From Colocasia esculenta (lineage: Eukaryota; Streptophyta; Magnoliopsida; Alismatales; Araceae), in NCBI GenBank assembly GCA_014218235.1, contig CM024766.1:73459207-73523206 (forward strand): DNA of 64,000 nucleotides. Direction: 5' to 3'. This document shows positions 12,093 to 25,915 of the stretch, one piece after another (within the stretch, counting starts at the first letter, position 1; the number at the start of each line of letters is the position of its first letter). The position numbers and the translations under genes were made by a program. The notes beneath the pieces are model-generated. The model did no database searches, had not been told where the DNA came from, and saw only the letters and a program-made list of their open reading frames with translations.

Positions 12093-15000
12093 GTGACGGT
12101 CCACACCGTTCAGGCTCGTTAATCCAATAACGTGCCCGACATGACTCTGCCTCCCGCGATCGGGTCGTAGCCTCGTAAGGGATATCAACCACACTTGTTC
12201 GTGAAAATATAAAGGAACACGCTGAACATATATAAGATTCCATTTCTCACATATATTCACATGAAATATACATATTTAGTTCCATAACATAGTCATTAAA
12301 CAAAGTACAATAGCTCGGGACAAACCCCCGAGGCTCCATAAGTAAAAGTATTACTCTGCTAGTGGCGAAGGCCCGACTCCACTACGGTGCTGACCGGAAC
12401 TAGAAGAGGGACGGGAACCCTCCTGCTCTCCTTCACCTGGAAGAAGAAGGGGTGAGCCTCACAAGTCACTGGCTCAGTAGGGCAACTCCCTCAAAGCTGA
12501 TAAAACAATGAACAACAGATAAGATAAGCAAATCTGTAAGCATTTAAAATATATGATGCCTACACATGATACTACAGTTGTACGTAAATAAACGGCAAAC
12601 CATGTATGCGTGTACAAGCTAAAGAAGGGCACGCTGTACACGAGTCACGAGAACTGGTTCGCGACACCAGCCACAAACCTGGACAAACAACACAAGTCTA
12701 CCTCTCAGCCTCGCAGCCACGGACAAAAGGTACAGCTGTCGCTCCACCTCAGCAGGGTCGAGAACTGTGGAGACAACCAACACCACTCCCTCAGACCACA
12801 TAGCTGTAGGTCCATGTAATGACCCTCTTCATACCGATACGAATATACCAATCCCCATCGGTATAATGGGCGTCGTCATAGTGGGACATGTACCCAACAC
12901 TAGTCGATAGGTTGATATGTACCTGGATAGCAATAGAGTACAGCAGAATAAAATAAATAACTCGACTCTTACCCATCACCAACACACATTCCACAATCTA
13001 AATAGCGAAATAGAAAGACAATGTCCACATTAATACAAGATAAAAGAACTACATTGTCCAAATATTGTCCATACAATAATCCTTTTCGTGCTAGGAGAAA
13101 GGAAAGTACAACTAGTAATAGCTCCACAAAATAGTCTTCTAAATGACGATCCTCACCAAGCTTCCTTCTAGAACCCGATACCTTTCAACCTGTACGCCGA
13201 AGCAAGAGTGAGTCCAAAGACTCAGCAAGCAAACCAAAGTCTTAAACTTAAACATGTCACACTCACAATATGGCATTAACATTAAAGAGATGCACACTAT
13301 CATCAAATCACGAAGGTACTCATGGTCCTTACTCTCAACTAGCAATACATATTATCTTCACAGGAGCATGTTTTAGTCTACCATAATTCTATTCTAAATC
13401 ATGAGCGTTACATCATACACATGCACTTATTTTATACACTTAACATGTAGCATGATTCGTCCACACATTCTTTTAATCCATAGATATCTCTACTACTAGA
13501 GCATACAATTGAGCGTAAAGAAAAGAACAAGCTAGCACGATGACTACTTTCTTTTCACATGACCTTTTTGTATTTATTTATACAATTTACTTGCTGTTTT
13601 AACATAATAAAATCACATGCACATAGTTTCACATTTTGTAGCATGACTTGAAGGTTAAAACATGGTGAAACCATTTAACAATCCATGTGCACTTAAGTAT
13701 GAACTTTTATACTAATTGAGCCTTTCAACTAGCATGGAATCCAAATATTTTTCATGCATTTGCCATATTCATAATCAACATTTCGCAAACATGAAAATCC
13801 TATTACATGCTCACTACCATTTCATTCACGTGAGAGCTATATATATATATATACAATTCAATCACAACGTGATAGCAATTAACGTGAGATTCTCATATGT
13901 TTGAAAGGGAAGTTCCTAATATGGATTCTACTCATTCTTACACATGTGAAACATCGTTTTGCATACATTTAGGTTGCTGTTTGGATATGCATTTAACGCT
14001 TTCATGACATATATCATAAGTTCACAATCTAACACATTTATCCCACATGATTGCACACTTACTCATTCACATTGTTCACTTTTACACATTTGACATGTAC
14101 ACATGTTCACACTTACACATTTCCACATCATTTACTCTTCCACTTTCACTTATCACGTATCACATTGATTGCACTTACCACGTGCATCATGGGCACTGAC
14201 CACGTGCCATATTCACATATTTCACACTTTATTCATTTTTCATTGCTTAAACAATTTGCCATGACACATAGTCCTAACCACCAGTAGAGGACACTAACAA
14301 ATATCTCATTCTCATAACTCTTTTCACAACGCATAACACATAACACGACTCATAATCACATACCCACCACCTAGGCAATACAGTGGTGAATTTTGGTACT
14401 GCGCAGATCGGGAGAAGCCCTCTCCAACATATTCCAGTGGTACTTGTCCACCTCCAAGATTTCCCTAATGCCTTTAGGACGAACTTTTCACACATAGAGC
14501 TTTCCATAGGGACTTTTCTATGTACAGCTCTCGAGGCCCCTAGGGTAGCAGTGTCATTTTGGCCCAATTATTACACATTACATTCACTTTATCGTATTTC
14601 CACACATTATTCACATATTTTACTTATTCTGTTGAATCATTTATGTGTTACATCCATAATTTCCACATATCTCAGTTAACCTAACATGACACTACTATTA
14701 ACAGGGTTCACACATTCAGAAATTTACACTAATCACATTGGGAAAACACTCAATCATCCATAATCATGGTAACATGAGTTAATAACTCATTTTTCACATG
14801 GAAATTCCACAGTTTAAGCTAATGTTATCCAAATCACCTTAAAATTTAACCACACACTATTTGCAGGTTTTAGACTACTCATGCAAATTTTCATATTTTT
14901 CTGAATTACATAGAATTTACGGAAAATAAAACATTTATCTTCATGCCACTAATAATTCAATTTAATATGGAACATAACATGAATGTCAAATTTGATGGTT

Positions 15001-16398
15001 CAAAGTCCTGAACCCGTCATATACATGGTCACAGGAAATTTTTCCTGAATTTATTGTACGACACACAATTTACTGTAATTTTTTTAAATAACCTACACAT
15101 GACTTCTATTCTTATTGCAGAAAATGCAGTAAATCACATGAACACAAAAAAATTCTCAAATTTGCAGGGCATGGACTGATGTATACATACATGGTTTAGA
15201 AAATTTATGGCATCCAAACTCCTTATGATTCATGTAAACAGTAGACTAACATATCCAAACTGATTGCTAACATACATTTCAATAAATCTAAAAATTTGCA
15301 CCATCCACAGAAATGCGCAAGCAATTTACCACACACATCACATTAGCTATTTTACATAACATATAAAAATTACATTATATCCTCATGCGTCAAAAGTCCA
15401 GAAATTAATTACTTAAGGCAGAAAAGTTTACTGTTCTGCACTGAAGAACTTGGCGGCAGTGTCTGGTCGTTCACGGTTTGACGGCAAGATCGCTGGACGC
15501 CCACTGGAGATCTTGGCGTCAAGGCATTGACGCCAAGTTCTTGTCTGTGCAAGGCATAGACCGAGCTCCAGGGATTTGGTGAATGTGGGGTTCCAAGACT
15601 CGAGGAAAAACCCATAAAAATACTAAGACCCAAGGGGACATGTTTAGGGTTACGATCTAGGTTCACTTTCCTTTGAATAAATCTCCAAATGGATCTAATG
15701 GCCGGAGAAGCTCTCCTTGGGCAGTGCCAAGAAGCCTCCCAAAACTCCTATGCTCCGGGTTCTAGGGGGGTTGTAGGCCGCAGTCCAGCGCCGGGGTGGT
15801 CTTCTCCTATGCTTGGACTTCCTCCTTGTCGAAGAAAATCGCCCGATCCAAGCCTCAAAACGCCGGATCTGAGCTCTCAAGTTTAGGTTTTCCTCACATT
15901 CCTGAGCTAGGGCTTCCTTTCTAGTAAAGAGCCAAGAGAGCTCTCTAGGTTGCAAGAGGGAAGAGTTTTATAGATTAAGGGACAAGAGGGCTCGTGCAGG
16001 GGCCGAAGGGACAGGTAAGAGCCGTTGGGGAGACATCTCCCCAATCAGAAGCCTGGCCCAATGAGTGTTCTCTGCGCTCTGTTGCGCACAGAAAATTAGG
16101 GATATTGACGTCCACATCCATGGATGGCTACATTAGGGTTGGCGTCAGTCGATATGGACGCTGACATATCATGGGCGTCCATCCATGTTGACGCCAAGAC
16201 ACTCTTCTGCCAGCACGTAAAATCATGCAGAACCAGGCTTAATCCACTCATATATGCACATGAAACCTATGTAGTTTAGTGTATACACTATACACCACTA
16301 CACCATGTAAACATCCAATATTTACTACTAATCCTACACATACATACATAGGTACATCAAGATAACAACACGCACATGAATACCTTCATACGCATACA

Positions 16399-16401
<3 letters not shown>

Positions 16402-16445
<44 letters not shown>
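16402..16445. repeat. (TA)n microsatellite in H4
   Basis: About 22 TA units in a row, flanked by ATACA-rich sequence. Confidence 0.95.
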
Positions 16446-16461
<16 letters not shown>

Positions 16462-17420
16462 ACGTGACTCAACACACAAAGAACTGTGTTTACACTACGT
16501 ATATACATACAATGTATAAGGTATAATATGTATATTACTACACCGGGCAATCAATAACATTTATACCTAGGCATACACAAGCATACATGAATACACTAAG
16601 ATAAGATGTACGTAGATATCTACCTATGCATACATGATGTTTTACATAAGTGTGACTCAACACACGACAAAACAAAATGACAAGAATTGTGAGGGCTTCG
16701 CAAAGCATTAGGAGGTGATATGAATTACGTTAGCTAGGAATAATCTATTTGATAAAATAGTCCTTGCATACACACACTTGATTTGACATATATATAGTAT
16801 ACACACACGGGTGTAGCATACTTATGTACATTATGCTTGAAATAGATGGATACAACATGCGCACCGGTAATTAGATTAACTTGCACAACTTTACCTAACA
16901 TTGCTTAAGTACTATATGTATAGGATTCCTTAATATGCACTATATGCATAATTTAGCCAATTGACTATTCTCACCTAATTATCATAAAAATACATGCATG
17001 TTATTCATGAGGAGTATAGAATCCCAATATAAACTACTAAATACACCTACCATGCTTAAACTCTTTATGTACATGCAATGTACGAAGTACAATGTACACA
17101 TTAACTAAACCATGCAATGAACCATGTTTACAACTAAACATACACATGCATACATAAGTACACCAAGGTGTTATGCATGTAGAATTAGGTATACAATTGT
17201 CACACACATAAGATAACATACATACGTACATACACATATGTACTTCATACACTCTCATACAAAATTCCATGAAATAGGTAGTATAGGATATTCTTCAATA
17301 TTTAGAAAATACATACATAATATTACTCAATCATTCTAAGTCTAAAATTCTTGGAAAAGAAAAGAGAACATTCATATTACTTCTTAATTTAGCTAATTGC
17401 TCACTTCTACGCGAATACAC

Positions 17421-17421
<1 letters not shown>

Positions 17422-17465
<44 letters not shown>
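17422..17465. repeat. Second (TA)n microsatellite in H4
   Basis: About 22 TA units, framed by ACG on the left and CGT on the right, so the whole tract is palindromic. Confidence 0.95.
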
Positions 17466-17466
<1 letters not shown>

Positions 17467-18923
17467 GTATATGCTCATGCTCAAGAGAAGTATAAAACTT
17501 ATAGTAGGCATGATGAATTACACATGCTATGCACACAACAAGTGAATATCCTCTCATCATATAAAAGAATATAAATTCGGGGTGTCATAGTCCAAGCCTG
17601 ACACCTTTAGGGACTCCGGCCGAGAACCCTAAAGTGAGGCACTGGAAACAAGACTAGCTGGGGACTAGTACGTCTACTGGTGTTCGTCCCCCAACCAAGA
17701 GCACGCTACAAGCAACCGCACACCCACAAACACGAGTTGCTGCCCCTTGCCGTCTTACCCTCAGCCGGACGTACAACTCAAACTCAGGAGTGAGGGTGTC
17801 CAGGAAGACGACACAAACCCTAATGGTACTCATTGTACCGGGACAAGCCTTAAGCACATGGTGCTAGGGTAACCACGGAAGGCGTTACAACCCAACTCGC
17901 TATGCACACATTTCCAAGCAAAACCTCTTTTTATCAACTATGGTATAAGCCGACTCAACCCATACAAACTCTACATTGCATTGCCAACACAGCCCAAGCA
18001 ATGTAGGACAGAAGTCGGACAAATTGGCCACAGAACCCCAAAGCTCAGGTGGCCACAATCTAAACCGCGACCAACATAGTGGTCACCAATCGAATTGAAT
18101 CGCGATGGACCAGCCCGTCACCTTAAAGTCTAAATCGCTATGGGCCATATAGTCGCATTCTCAAAACACGACGACTGGTTCCGATGCCTTTCAGACAGCA
18201 GAAATCAGCTCTAAACCCTCAATCTGGAAATCACCATAAATTGCTACACATGCAGATAAAGCGGGAAGTAAGCATGTGAGTAAAACCCTAAGCATGCTCT
18301 CTATCATGTTCACATGATTCTTAAGCCAAATCTCTCAAACCCTAATCCATACATGCCATACATGTTAAAACGTAGGAAAGTTCCCCTACCAACACAAGAA
18401 ACGCTAAACTGACGTCGTCTAGATGTTCCCCACGCTCCGAAGCACCTCCTCGTGCCAGAACCTCATCAAACAGAGAGCAAGAACCTCGAATCGCCTTAAA
18501 AGGCCACAAAAACCCTCCACAGCACTCTCCCTTAGCTGAACAGTGCAACTGCACTGTTCGGCCAAGGGCAGAGGCCCAAAATACATAGAGGTTAAATCGC
18601 GACATATCGGGCCGTCGCGTTTCTAAACGCGACGTACCCAGCTGTTGCAATTAAACCCTCGACGCCCTGCTATGCGACACGCGTCGCACATGCAGATGTG
18701 CACCCTGAAGGCTGTCTTAAATCATGACGTAGTAGATCATTGCGTTCAAGTAAGAATCACGATGTTTGCCTTGGTTGCGTTCATAATGAACCTGCCAGAG
18801 GTGTGTTTGGGCTGGGATCTCCAACCCTTTAGCCTCCCACCTGCTACACTAAACCTATAGAAACTCATATACATATACAAACTCAACCTGGTAAACCACG
18901 ATCCAAACATTCAGGATATTACG

Positions 18924-19022
18924 TTACTATCACCTAAAAGGAATTTTGTCCTCGAAATTAGAGAAGTAACCGTAATTAACAAAGCAACATATATATAACT
19001 ATCACCTAAAAGAATTTAACGC
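18924..19022 (-). promoter_or_regulatory. Element D polypurine region, duplicated
   Basis: Between the pol stop and the 3' LTR, - reads ATTTCGAGGACAAAATTCC, the usual plant gypsy run before the polypurine tract, then CTTTTAGGTGATAGTAA at the LTR edge. The + phrase ACTATCACCTAAAAG occurs twice, at about 18926 and 18999, so the region has been duplicated. Confidence 0.7.
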
Positions 19023-22000
19023 TTACTCAAACAAGTATGGATACGTCTTGTACATCTCATTGGCCAACTCCCAAGTATCTTCACCACCCTGTCTGTTCTC
19101 CCATCGGATCTTTACCAATTCAATGTCCTTATTCCTTAACCTTTGTGTCTAGTGACCTGTAATCATCACTGGATACTCTACATGGATATATCCGGTTTCA
19201 AATCATCTCGCTGATAGCTGACTATCTAGGAGGGATCTCGAATATACCTTCTTAGCATTGAGACATGGAACACATCATGAGCATCGGTGAAGTCTGCCGG
19301 AAGCTCCAACCTATATGTTGTCTCACCAATCCTTTCCAAAATCTGGAACTGACCCACATACCTGGGACTCAACTTACCCTTCTTGCTGAACCTCAATACA
19401 CCCTTGGTTGGAGAAACCCTCAAAAACACATAGTCGCCGACTTCAATTTGTAGGGGTCTGCGTCGTGTATCTGCATAACTCTTTTGCCTGCTTTGAGCTG
19501 TTTGAAGCTTCTCCTTAATGAACTTGACCATTTCTGCACATTGCTGCACCAATTCCGGTCCCATTACCTTCCTTTCACCCACTTCATGCCAATTTAACGG
19601 TGTTCTACAAGGTCTTTCATAAAGTGCTTCATACGGTGCCATGTCGATGCTTGTGTGATAGCTGTTGTTGTAGGCAAATTCGACCATACCTAAATGCTGC
19701 TCCCATCCGCCTCCCCAAACTAAACAGTAAGCTCATAGCATATCTTCAATAGTCTATATTGTCCTTTACATCTGTCCGTCGGCTTAGGGATGGTATGCTG
19801 AACTATATCTCAACTGTGTACCTACAACCCGCTGCAAACTTCTCCAAAAATCGGAAGTAAACTTGGGATCCCTGTCTAAAATAATAGTGACCGGAATTCT
19901 ATGTAATGGCACAATTCTATCCACATACAACCTCGCCAATCTATCTACTGCCTATGACATGCTTACTGCTAGCAACCTGCATACTTTTGTCAACCTGTCA
20001 ACAAAGACCCAAATACCATTATGACCTGAAGCCGTCCTGGGTAAACCTGCAACAAAATCTATTGCTATGCCATCCCACTTCCACTGCGGTATAGGTAATG
20101 GCTGCAATAAACCACCTGGTCTTTGATGCTCCGCTTTAACTTGTTGGCATACTAAACACCTTGCTATGAATTCCGCTATCACCCTCTTCATGATCGGCCA
20201 CCAAAAATACTTCTTTAAATCTTGATACATCTTTGTGCTTCGTGGGTGAATGGTGTACCTGGACCGATGTGCTTCTTCTAACACTTCCTGCTTCACACCA
20301 GCTTCACTTGGAACATACAACTTGTGTCTGAACCGGACCACACAATCATCATCTATGGTGACATCTTTCATCTTCACAATATCAGCCAAGTGCTCATCTA
20401 CCTTTTGTGCTTCTATAATCTGCCAATACATAGATGGCACCAATGTACTGCTAGCTAACACTGCTCTTCACTGGCTACTTGGAACAATCAAAGAATTCTC
20501 TGCCACATCTTCATACAACTTCCATTCTCTCATCATCATGTGACTCATTACTGCCTTCCTGCTCAAAGCATCTGCAACCACATTTTCCGTGCCTGGATGA
20601 TACGCTAAGCTGAAGCCATAATTCTTTAGATATTCCATCCACTTGTGCTGCCTCAAATTCAAATCTTTCTGTGAAAAGATGTATTTCAAACTCTTATTGT
20701 CCGAGAAGATCTCAAACCTTTCACCATACAAGTAATGCTGCCATATCTTCAATACAAACACAATCGCTGCCAACTCTAAGTCATGTGTGGGATAATTCTC
20801 TTCATGCCGCTTCAATTGTCTTGACGCATAAGCCACCACCTTTCCATGCTGCATAAGCATTGCCCCAAGTCCTCTCCAGGATGCATCTATATATAGCACA
20901 AAACTCTCTCGGCCTGACGGAATTTCCAATATTGGTGCTGAAGTGAGCAGTTTCTTTAACTCCATAAAATTGCGCCTGCAATCGGATGACCAAACAAATG
21001 GTACTCCTTTCCTGGTAAGCCTTGTCATTGGTGCTACAATCTTTGAGAAGTCTTGGATAAACCGCCTGTAGTAACCTGCTAACCCAAGAAAACTCCTAAT
21101 CTCTGGCACTGTCTTTGGTTCCTCCCATTTCATAATGGCTTCCACCTTTGCTGGATCAACTGCAACACCTTCACCTAAAATGACATGCCCCAAGAACTGA
21201 ATCTCTTTCAACCAAAACTCACACATACTGAATTTTGCATAAAGCTAATGCTCCCTCAATGTCTGCAATGTAACTCTCAAGTGAGCTGCATGTTCTTCTT
21301 CTGAGGCTGAATACACTAAGATATCATCAATAAAGACCACAATAAACTGATCTAGATATGGGTGGAAGATCATGTTCATTAAATTCATAAATGTTGTCGG
21401 TGCATTGGTTAGCCCAAATGGCAAACCACAAACTCATAATGCCCATACCTTGTTCTAAATGTTGTTTTGTCATTGTCATCTTCCCGTATCCTCAGCTGAT
21501 GGTACCTCGATCTCAAATCTATCTTGGAAAACACCCTTGCTGATTGCAATTGATCAAATAAATCATCAATTCGTGGAAGTGGATACATGTTCTTTATTGT
21601 AACCTGATTCAACCAATGGTAATCAATACACATTCTCAAACTGCCATCTTTCTTTCTAACAAACAAGACTAGTGCTCCCCATGGTGAGTGACTAGGCCGG
21701 ATGAAACCCTTCTCCAACAGTTCTTGCAATTGTTTCTACGACTCTTTCAATTCTACAGGTGACATCCTGTATGGTGCCTTGGAAATGGGCATACCACCTG
21801 GCTGCAATTTCACTGTGAAGTCCACCTCTCTATGCGGTGCCAAACCTGGTAACTCATCCAGAAATACATCCACAAACTCTCTAACAGCAGGTACCATATC
21901 TACTGTCTTACCTGCCTCAACCAAGCTAACATATGCCAAACAGGCTACACACCCTGCATTAATCAACTTCCTAGCCTTAAGAGCAGAAATGATAAATTAA

Positions 22001-22320
22001 GGGGTATAGAATGGCATACCTTGAAATTGAAACATACTACCTCCTGGATGGCTGAGCCTTACCCTTTTCTTTCTGCAATCTATTACTGCCCCATATGCTT
22101 CCAACCAATCCATGCCCAATATCACATCATATTCCTTTAACTGTAGGGCATACAATCTTGATGGTAACTGATTACCTTGTATCATGATGGGAATCTCATC
22201 CAAATAACATGTAGTAAGCATGAAATCCCCAGAAGGAACCTCTACCACAAGCTCACACCTCAGAAATGAAGGAATGTGATGCACCTGGATCAATTAACGT
22301 TCTAGCAGAAAATTCAAGAA
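19023..22320 (-). pseudogene. Element D pol: protease, RT, RNase H, integrase, chromodomain
   Basis: Protease motif LIDPGASHSFIS lies near 22280-22310, with Pro where Thr or Ser is usual and a frameshift after it. RT starts near 21729 (GFIRPSHSPWG, MCIDYHWLNQ) and the active site FIDDILVYS is near 21310-21335. RNase H lies in 20468-21226 (ASRQLKRHEENYPTHDLEL, ending VVADALSRK). The integrase zinc part and core are at 19952-20461 (HRSRYTIHP, CLVCQQVK), then FAYNNSYHTS and the GPY-like GQFQILERIG at 19226-19687. The chromodomain tail ends TYPYLFE with a stop at 19023. Stops and frameshifts separate these pieces. Confidence 0.92.
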
Positions 22321-22749
22321 GTGGTATTATACCTTCAATCAGATTTGGCGCCTCTGCTTGAGCCCTTGTGATTGCCATCACTCGTGCTCGTCCTCCTCCT
22401 CTCTGGTAAGGCGTGCCTCTACCTCACTCAGCTTGTGGCTGCTGGAATGGCTGTTGTTGTTGTTGCTGCTGCGGTGCCCCTCTACCATAGCTAGCTCTTC
22501 TGGGATACGGACAATTCCTCGCCAAATGCCCCGGCTGATCACAATTGTAGCATCTGAACTCTACAGACAGCCTAGCTATACTTTGTTGAGATTCCTCCAC
22601 CTCCGGCTTATAGCCTCGACCCTGCTGAAATCCTTGCTGTCTGCCACCTCCTCGGCCTCTAAATATCTTCTTTAACTTATTTCCCCATTTGCCAAAATCT
22701 GATGTAGACGCTCCTCTCGAAGGTGCCTCGCCTTTGCTAACACCCGGTG
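22321..22749 (-). pseudogene. Element D gag, C-terminal piece with zinc knuckle
   Basis: On - the frame reads a Gly/Arg/Gln-rich stretch and the knuckle CYNCDQPGHLARNC (Cx2Cx4Hx4C), then a glutamine run and a GGGRARVMAITRAQAEA-like linker to the protease. It is cut at 22749 by element C and continues at 40406. Confidence 0.88.
22745..22749. repeat. Probable target duplication of element C, left copy
   Basis: CGGTG lies before C; TAGTG follows it (40406-40410). The two differences are the two transitions expected from methyl-CpG decay of CG. Confidence 0.6.
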
Positions 22750-25710
22750 TGTAGCAACCTGGATTTTTTGAAAAATAAAAAATTAATAATAATAAAAAAT
22801 AAAAGTAATTAGAAAATTAAATAAAAGAGAATTAAATAAAATCCATTAAATGAAAAGAAGTAATGGGCTTTGTTAAATGGACCCATTAAAATTTGTGGGC
22901 TAAAATAGGAATTTTTAAAGGGGGAATAATAGGAAAATACCCTAAATTCGTAACTTAATTATTACTTAAATAGAAAAGAGGTATTTAATGCATTAAATAG
23001 CTAATTTGAGTTAGATTTGGATTCCTAACCCTACCCAATTAGATTGGCTACGAAATTACCTCTCTCCTAACCCAATTGGGAGGTTGCAAGCATGGAAGGG
23101 TGGAATTAAATAGGGAATCTCGAAATTAAATAGGAGTTAGAGTCCTATTAGGAAATAGAAAGGGAAGAGATATAAATACTCTCTTAAAGCTCCATGGCCA
23201 GCCCTAGCTCATTGCCAGGGGTTTCTGGACCAGGAGGAGAGGCCAAGGAAGAGGAGAATTCGTGGGGAGAAGAACTTCTTAAAGCTCTCAACCCCATTCT
23301 TCAAGTTCTAGCCCTAGAAGAGGAAAACGATCAAAGGTAGGCATTCTCCCGAGCAAAACTAAATCAAGTTCGTATGTAGGTTGATCTAAACCTCAGGATT
23401 CAATGCCCTCTTGTCTCATATTTTTCCATCGAGCAAATCTTTTGTTCTTAATTTTTGAAGTTCTGTAAACTCCATGACCCCGAACCCTCTTTTTAATTCT
23501 TGATCTCTATGTATACTAAACCCCATGCTATGAAATTTTTATTGAAAATACTGATGATAGTTAGGCTTCTTTTTCCCCTAAAAGCCCTAATTTTCATCCA
23601 TCCTATCTTGCGAATTAATTCATTGATCTCATCTGTGTACTGTTCCATGTTCTTCATGAATACACATGACCAAAGCATGTCGAAACCCTGTTTGTTTTCA
23701 AATTCCTATTTATTGTAAGTACCCATGTATGTCTAGATCAATCCGCAACTAGTTTCATGAATTTTCATTGACTATACAATTAGTTATGATTTTCTGAACA
23801 ACCCTGTCTCAAAAGATAGAAAGTTTGGACCGCAATCCAAGAACATGTCTTTCCTTGTCGGACTCAGGTACAGACCCTGAGAACGCGATGGCCCGATAGG
23901 CCGCGTTTGAGATTTGATCGTGACAGCAATACCCGTCACAGTTCTGAACACGACAGGCGTTGTCGTCGCGATCTGCCAACCTGACCTGATAGACCCGTCG
24001 CGATCTTTGTAAACCCTTGTCCTGATCTGCCAACCTGACCTGATAGACCCATCGCGATCTTTGTAAACCCTTGTCACGATCTGTTCTGACCCCGTCGTGA
24101 CCCTTACTGGGGTGCGTCAGGATCCCAGAATTTTGCATGTAAACCCAAGAATTCTGATGCAATAACCTTCTACAGTGTTTGTACCCTCTCTTAACAGTCA
24201 TATACGCAGTAAATATACTTGTTATAAACTGAACATTATTGTGTGATTTTAAAAGACATGCATATGACTTATTTCTAGCTATGATTTCATGATACATGCA
24301 CACACTTTGAACCATCCAATTATGGCTTAACTTGGCATGTAATTAACTCATAATACATCTGGTAATTTATGTAATTAAATTGTCATATTTTAAATAGACT
24401 TGTCCACGTTTTCTCGCGATATTTTGGGAATACCGTTATCGACGCTCCAATGTTCTAGAAATCCTCTAGAACGTCGAGCACTTGATTCTCCATACACTCT
24501 CTCTTGACTTGGACAAACTCTCCGTCGGATACTCCTTCTGCCAGACTAGTGAATCCTTGTCCTCCGTAAGTCTCCTCTGTCCATGGATTCCCACATGGTC
24601 GATGAGTTGGTTGTACCCTAACACCTATGATACCCTTTAGGGATCAACATGATCCAAACGGCTATTAGAACTTCGCTCTTATCTTTAATCATGCCGGACC
24701 TCTAGACCTGTGCATAACAAGACTAGTGGAAGGGTTGTGTATTCCACCAGACTGCCAACACCAAACGCATGTGTTGTGCAACTGTTACTATCGCTCGTTA
24801 CTCGACGTTCCATGTGCAATGTCCACTAGTTCTCATCTATACTCGCTTGTCTATTCATGTTCACTCTACTATCTCGTCTATTCATCTAGTGCTCTCATCT
24901 ATTTCTTGGTACTCTCTATTGGCCATTGACTGATTGTCTAAAGATAAACAATATAACCAATGCCTGGCAATATATAAAGGGCCCGATCTGGTCCTGGGAT
25001 GTGCGCCTGAAAGTGCTAGTGCCTATGGGAGTTAAATGATCAGAGTGTTTGGCATTACACTCGAGTGTTATCTATCTCGACTATCTAAATGACAATCAAA
25101 AAGTGGTTAATTCTCTCATTGCCTATTGACAAAAAGTTCTATACTATACGCGTTGTGTTATTGCTATACATTGTGCTATTTGTGCTATGGTGATCCTGCT
25201 ATTTTGTGCTATACTCGACACTTGTGCTATATTTGGAAAGTTGTGCTATTTCGTTCATGTGCTATCCTGCTATCTTTTACTTGACTCTCTCGCTCTATCA
25301 TTAGTTATTCTGCCCTTTAATGCATTAATTACTTAAAGCCTGCTTGACTATTGAGATTTAAGTCCTACTGGGTGTTATCGCTCACCCTGCGTTATTTGTC
25401 GTTGTGTTCTCAGGAGAGACCAAGGATGACACATACACTCAAGAGGACGGGAACGACCAGGAGCAAAGAGTACCCTAGTGTCTTAGTACTATGATAGAGT
25501 GTTAGTTAGTCCTTTGCTTTTATTCAATGTAATTGGGCCCTATAGAAAGGCTCTGATATTAGTGGTTGTAACTAGACAATGGAAATTATTAATGAGAAGA
25601 ATTTGCATTAGTGTTTATTTCTTGTTCAATGGTGTGATGTCTAGTACTCGCTCTGTACCTGTTTATTTGCAACTGCCTCGAGTTCTGATATTCTGTGTCA
25701 GGGCGTAACA
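22750..25710 (+). repeat. Element C, 5' LTR
   Basis: It begins TGTAGCAACCTGGATTTTT and ends GGGCGTAACA (GTGACA in the other copy). The gypsy leader region contains AAAG|GTAGGC at 23336/23337, a good splice donor, and a CpG word field at 23880-24115 (AACGCG at 23882-23887 against CGCGTT at 23902-23907). A repeat of about 58 bases (GATCTGCCAACCTGACCTG...) lies at about 23970-24080. Numerous GTGCTAT words lie at 25140-25265. Confidence 0.93.
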
Positions 25711-25716
25711 ATTTTG

Positions 25717-25729
25717 TGGTGTCAGAGCC
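25717..25729 (+). promoter_or_regulatory. Element C primer binding site (tRNA-Met)
   Basis: TGGTGTCAGAGCC lies 6 bases after the LTR. It differs at one base from TGGTATCAGAGCC, the complement of the initiator tRNA-Met 3' end. Confidence 0.85.
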
Positions 25730-25915
25730 TAAGTTATTTTGAAGTATAGGATGATCTAGGTTGACCTGCCTCGACTAGAGTCAATTATCCTACCTATGTG
25801 AGTTGAGGTAAGAGCCATGGGTAACTAGCTAAAATGAACTCACACACGCACAAATTAAATTTCACATCAATAGCATGACAATAGGTATTTTTGTTGTAGG
25901 AACTAAGCAATCAAG
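25730..25915 (+). other. Element C leader before gag
   Basis: Untranslated leader. It ends with a pyrimidine-rich acceptor-like site, ATTTTTGTTGTAG|G at 25899/25900, 16 bases before the gag ATG. Together with the LTR donor at 23337 it could define an intron of about 2.56 kb that removes the primer site. Confidence 0.5.

Larger units (their letters stand above)
12815..17589 (-). repeat. H4: large gypsy solo LTR (about 4.8 kb), B-related
   Basis: A perfect GTCCA duplication (12810-12814, 17590-17594) brackets it, and the empty site is visible in D's other LTR. On - it starts TATGACACCCCGAATTT (TG changed to TA) and ends GAGGGTCATTACA, close to B's LTR end GAGGGTCGTCACA. The stretch 15400-16210 on - parallels B's leader: related GGCGTC/GACGCC words and a GATTTATT..AAGG..AAGT stretch. 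Long AT-rich parts follow, with two TA microsatellites. Open frames inside have no recognisable product. Confidence 0.88.
12093..18923 (-). repeat. Element D, 3' LTR (contains H4)
   Basis: 12093-12814 and 17590-18923 match 41417-42321 and 44296-45489. The LTR is split by solo LTR H4. On + it starts TGTGACGGTCC and ends GGATATTACG, the last base changed from the expected A. Its 3' half has a CpG word field around 18060-18190 and 18600-18760. Short open frames inside match no protein family. Confidence 0.9.

Noticed and set aside
12606..12819. Overlapping open frames in D's LTR
   Set aside because: They are on both strands of the same LTR stretch and are not kept in the partner LTR frames; they look like chance.
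15409..15955. Open frames in the GC-richer middle of H4
   Set aside because: The stretch corresponds to the LTR leader of the B family, and B's copy does not keep the frames.
16402..17465. TA tracts as a replication or matrix-attachment site
   Set aside because: They are ordinary dinucleotide microsatellites within a solo LTR; nothing else supports a function.
23809..24315. 168-codon open frame on - in C's LTR, seen again at 38493-38999
   Set aside because: It is present in both LTRs only because they are copies; it is antisense to the element and has no family likeness apart from the internal repeat.
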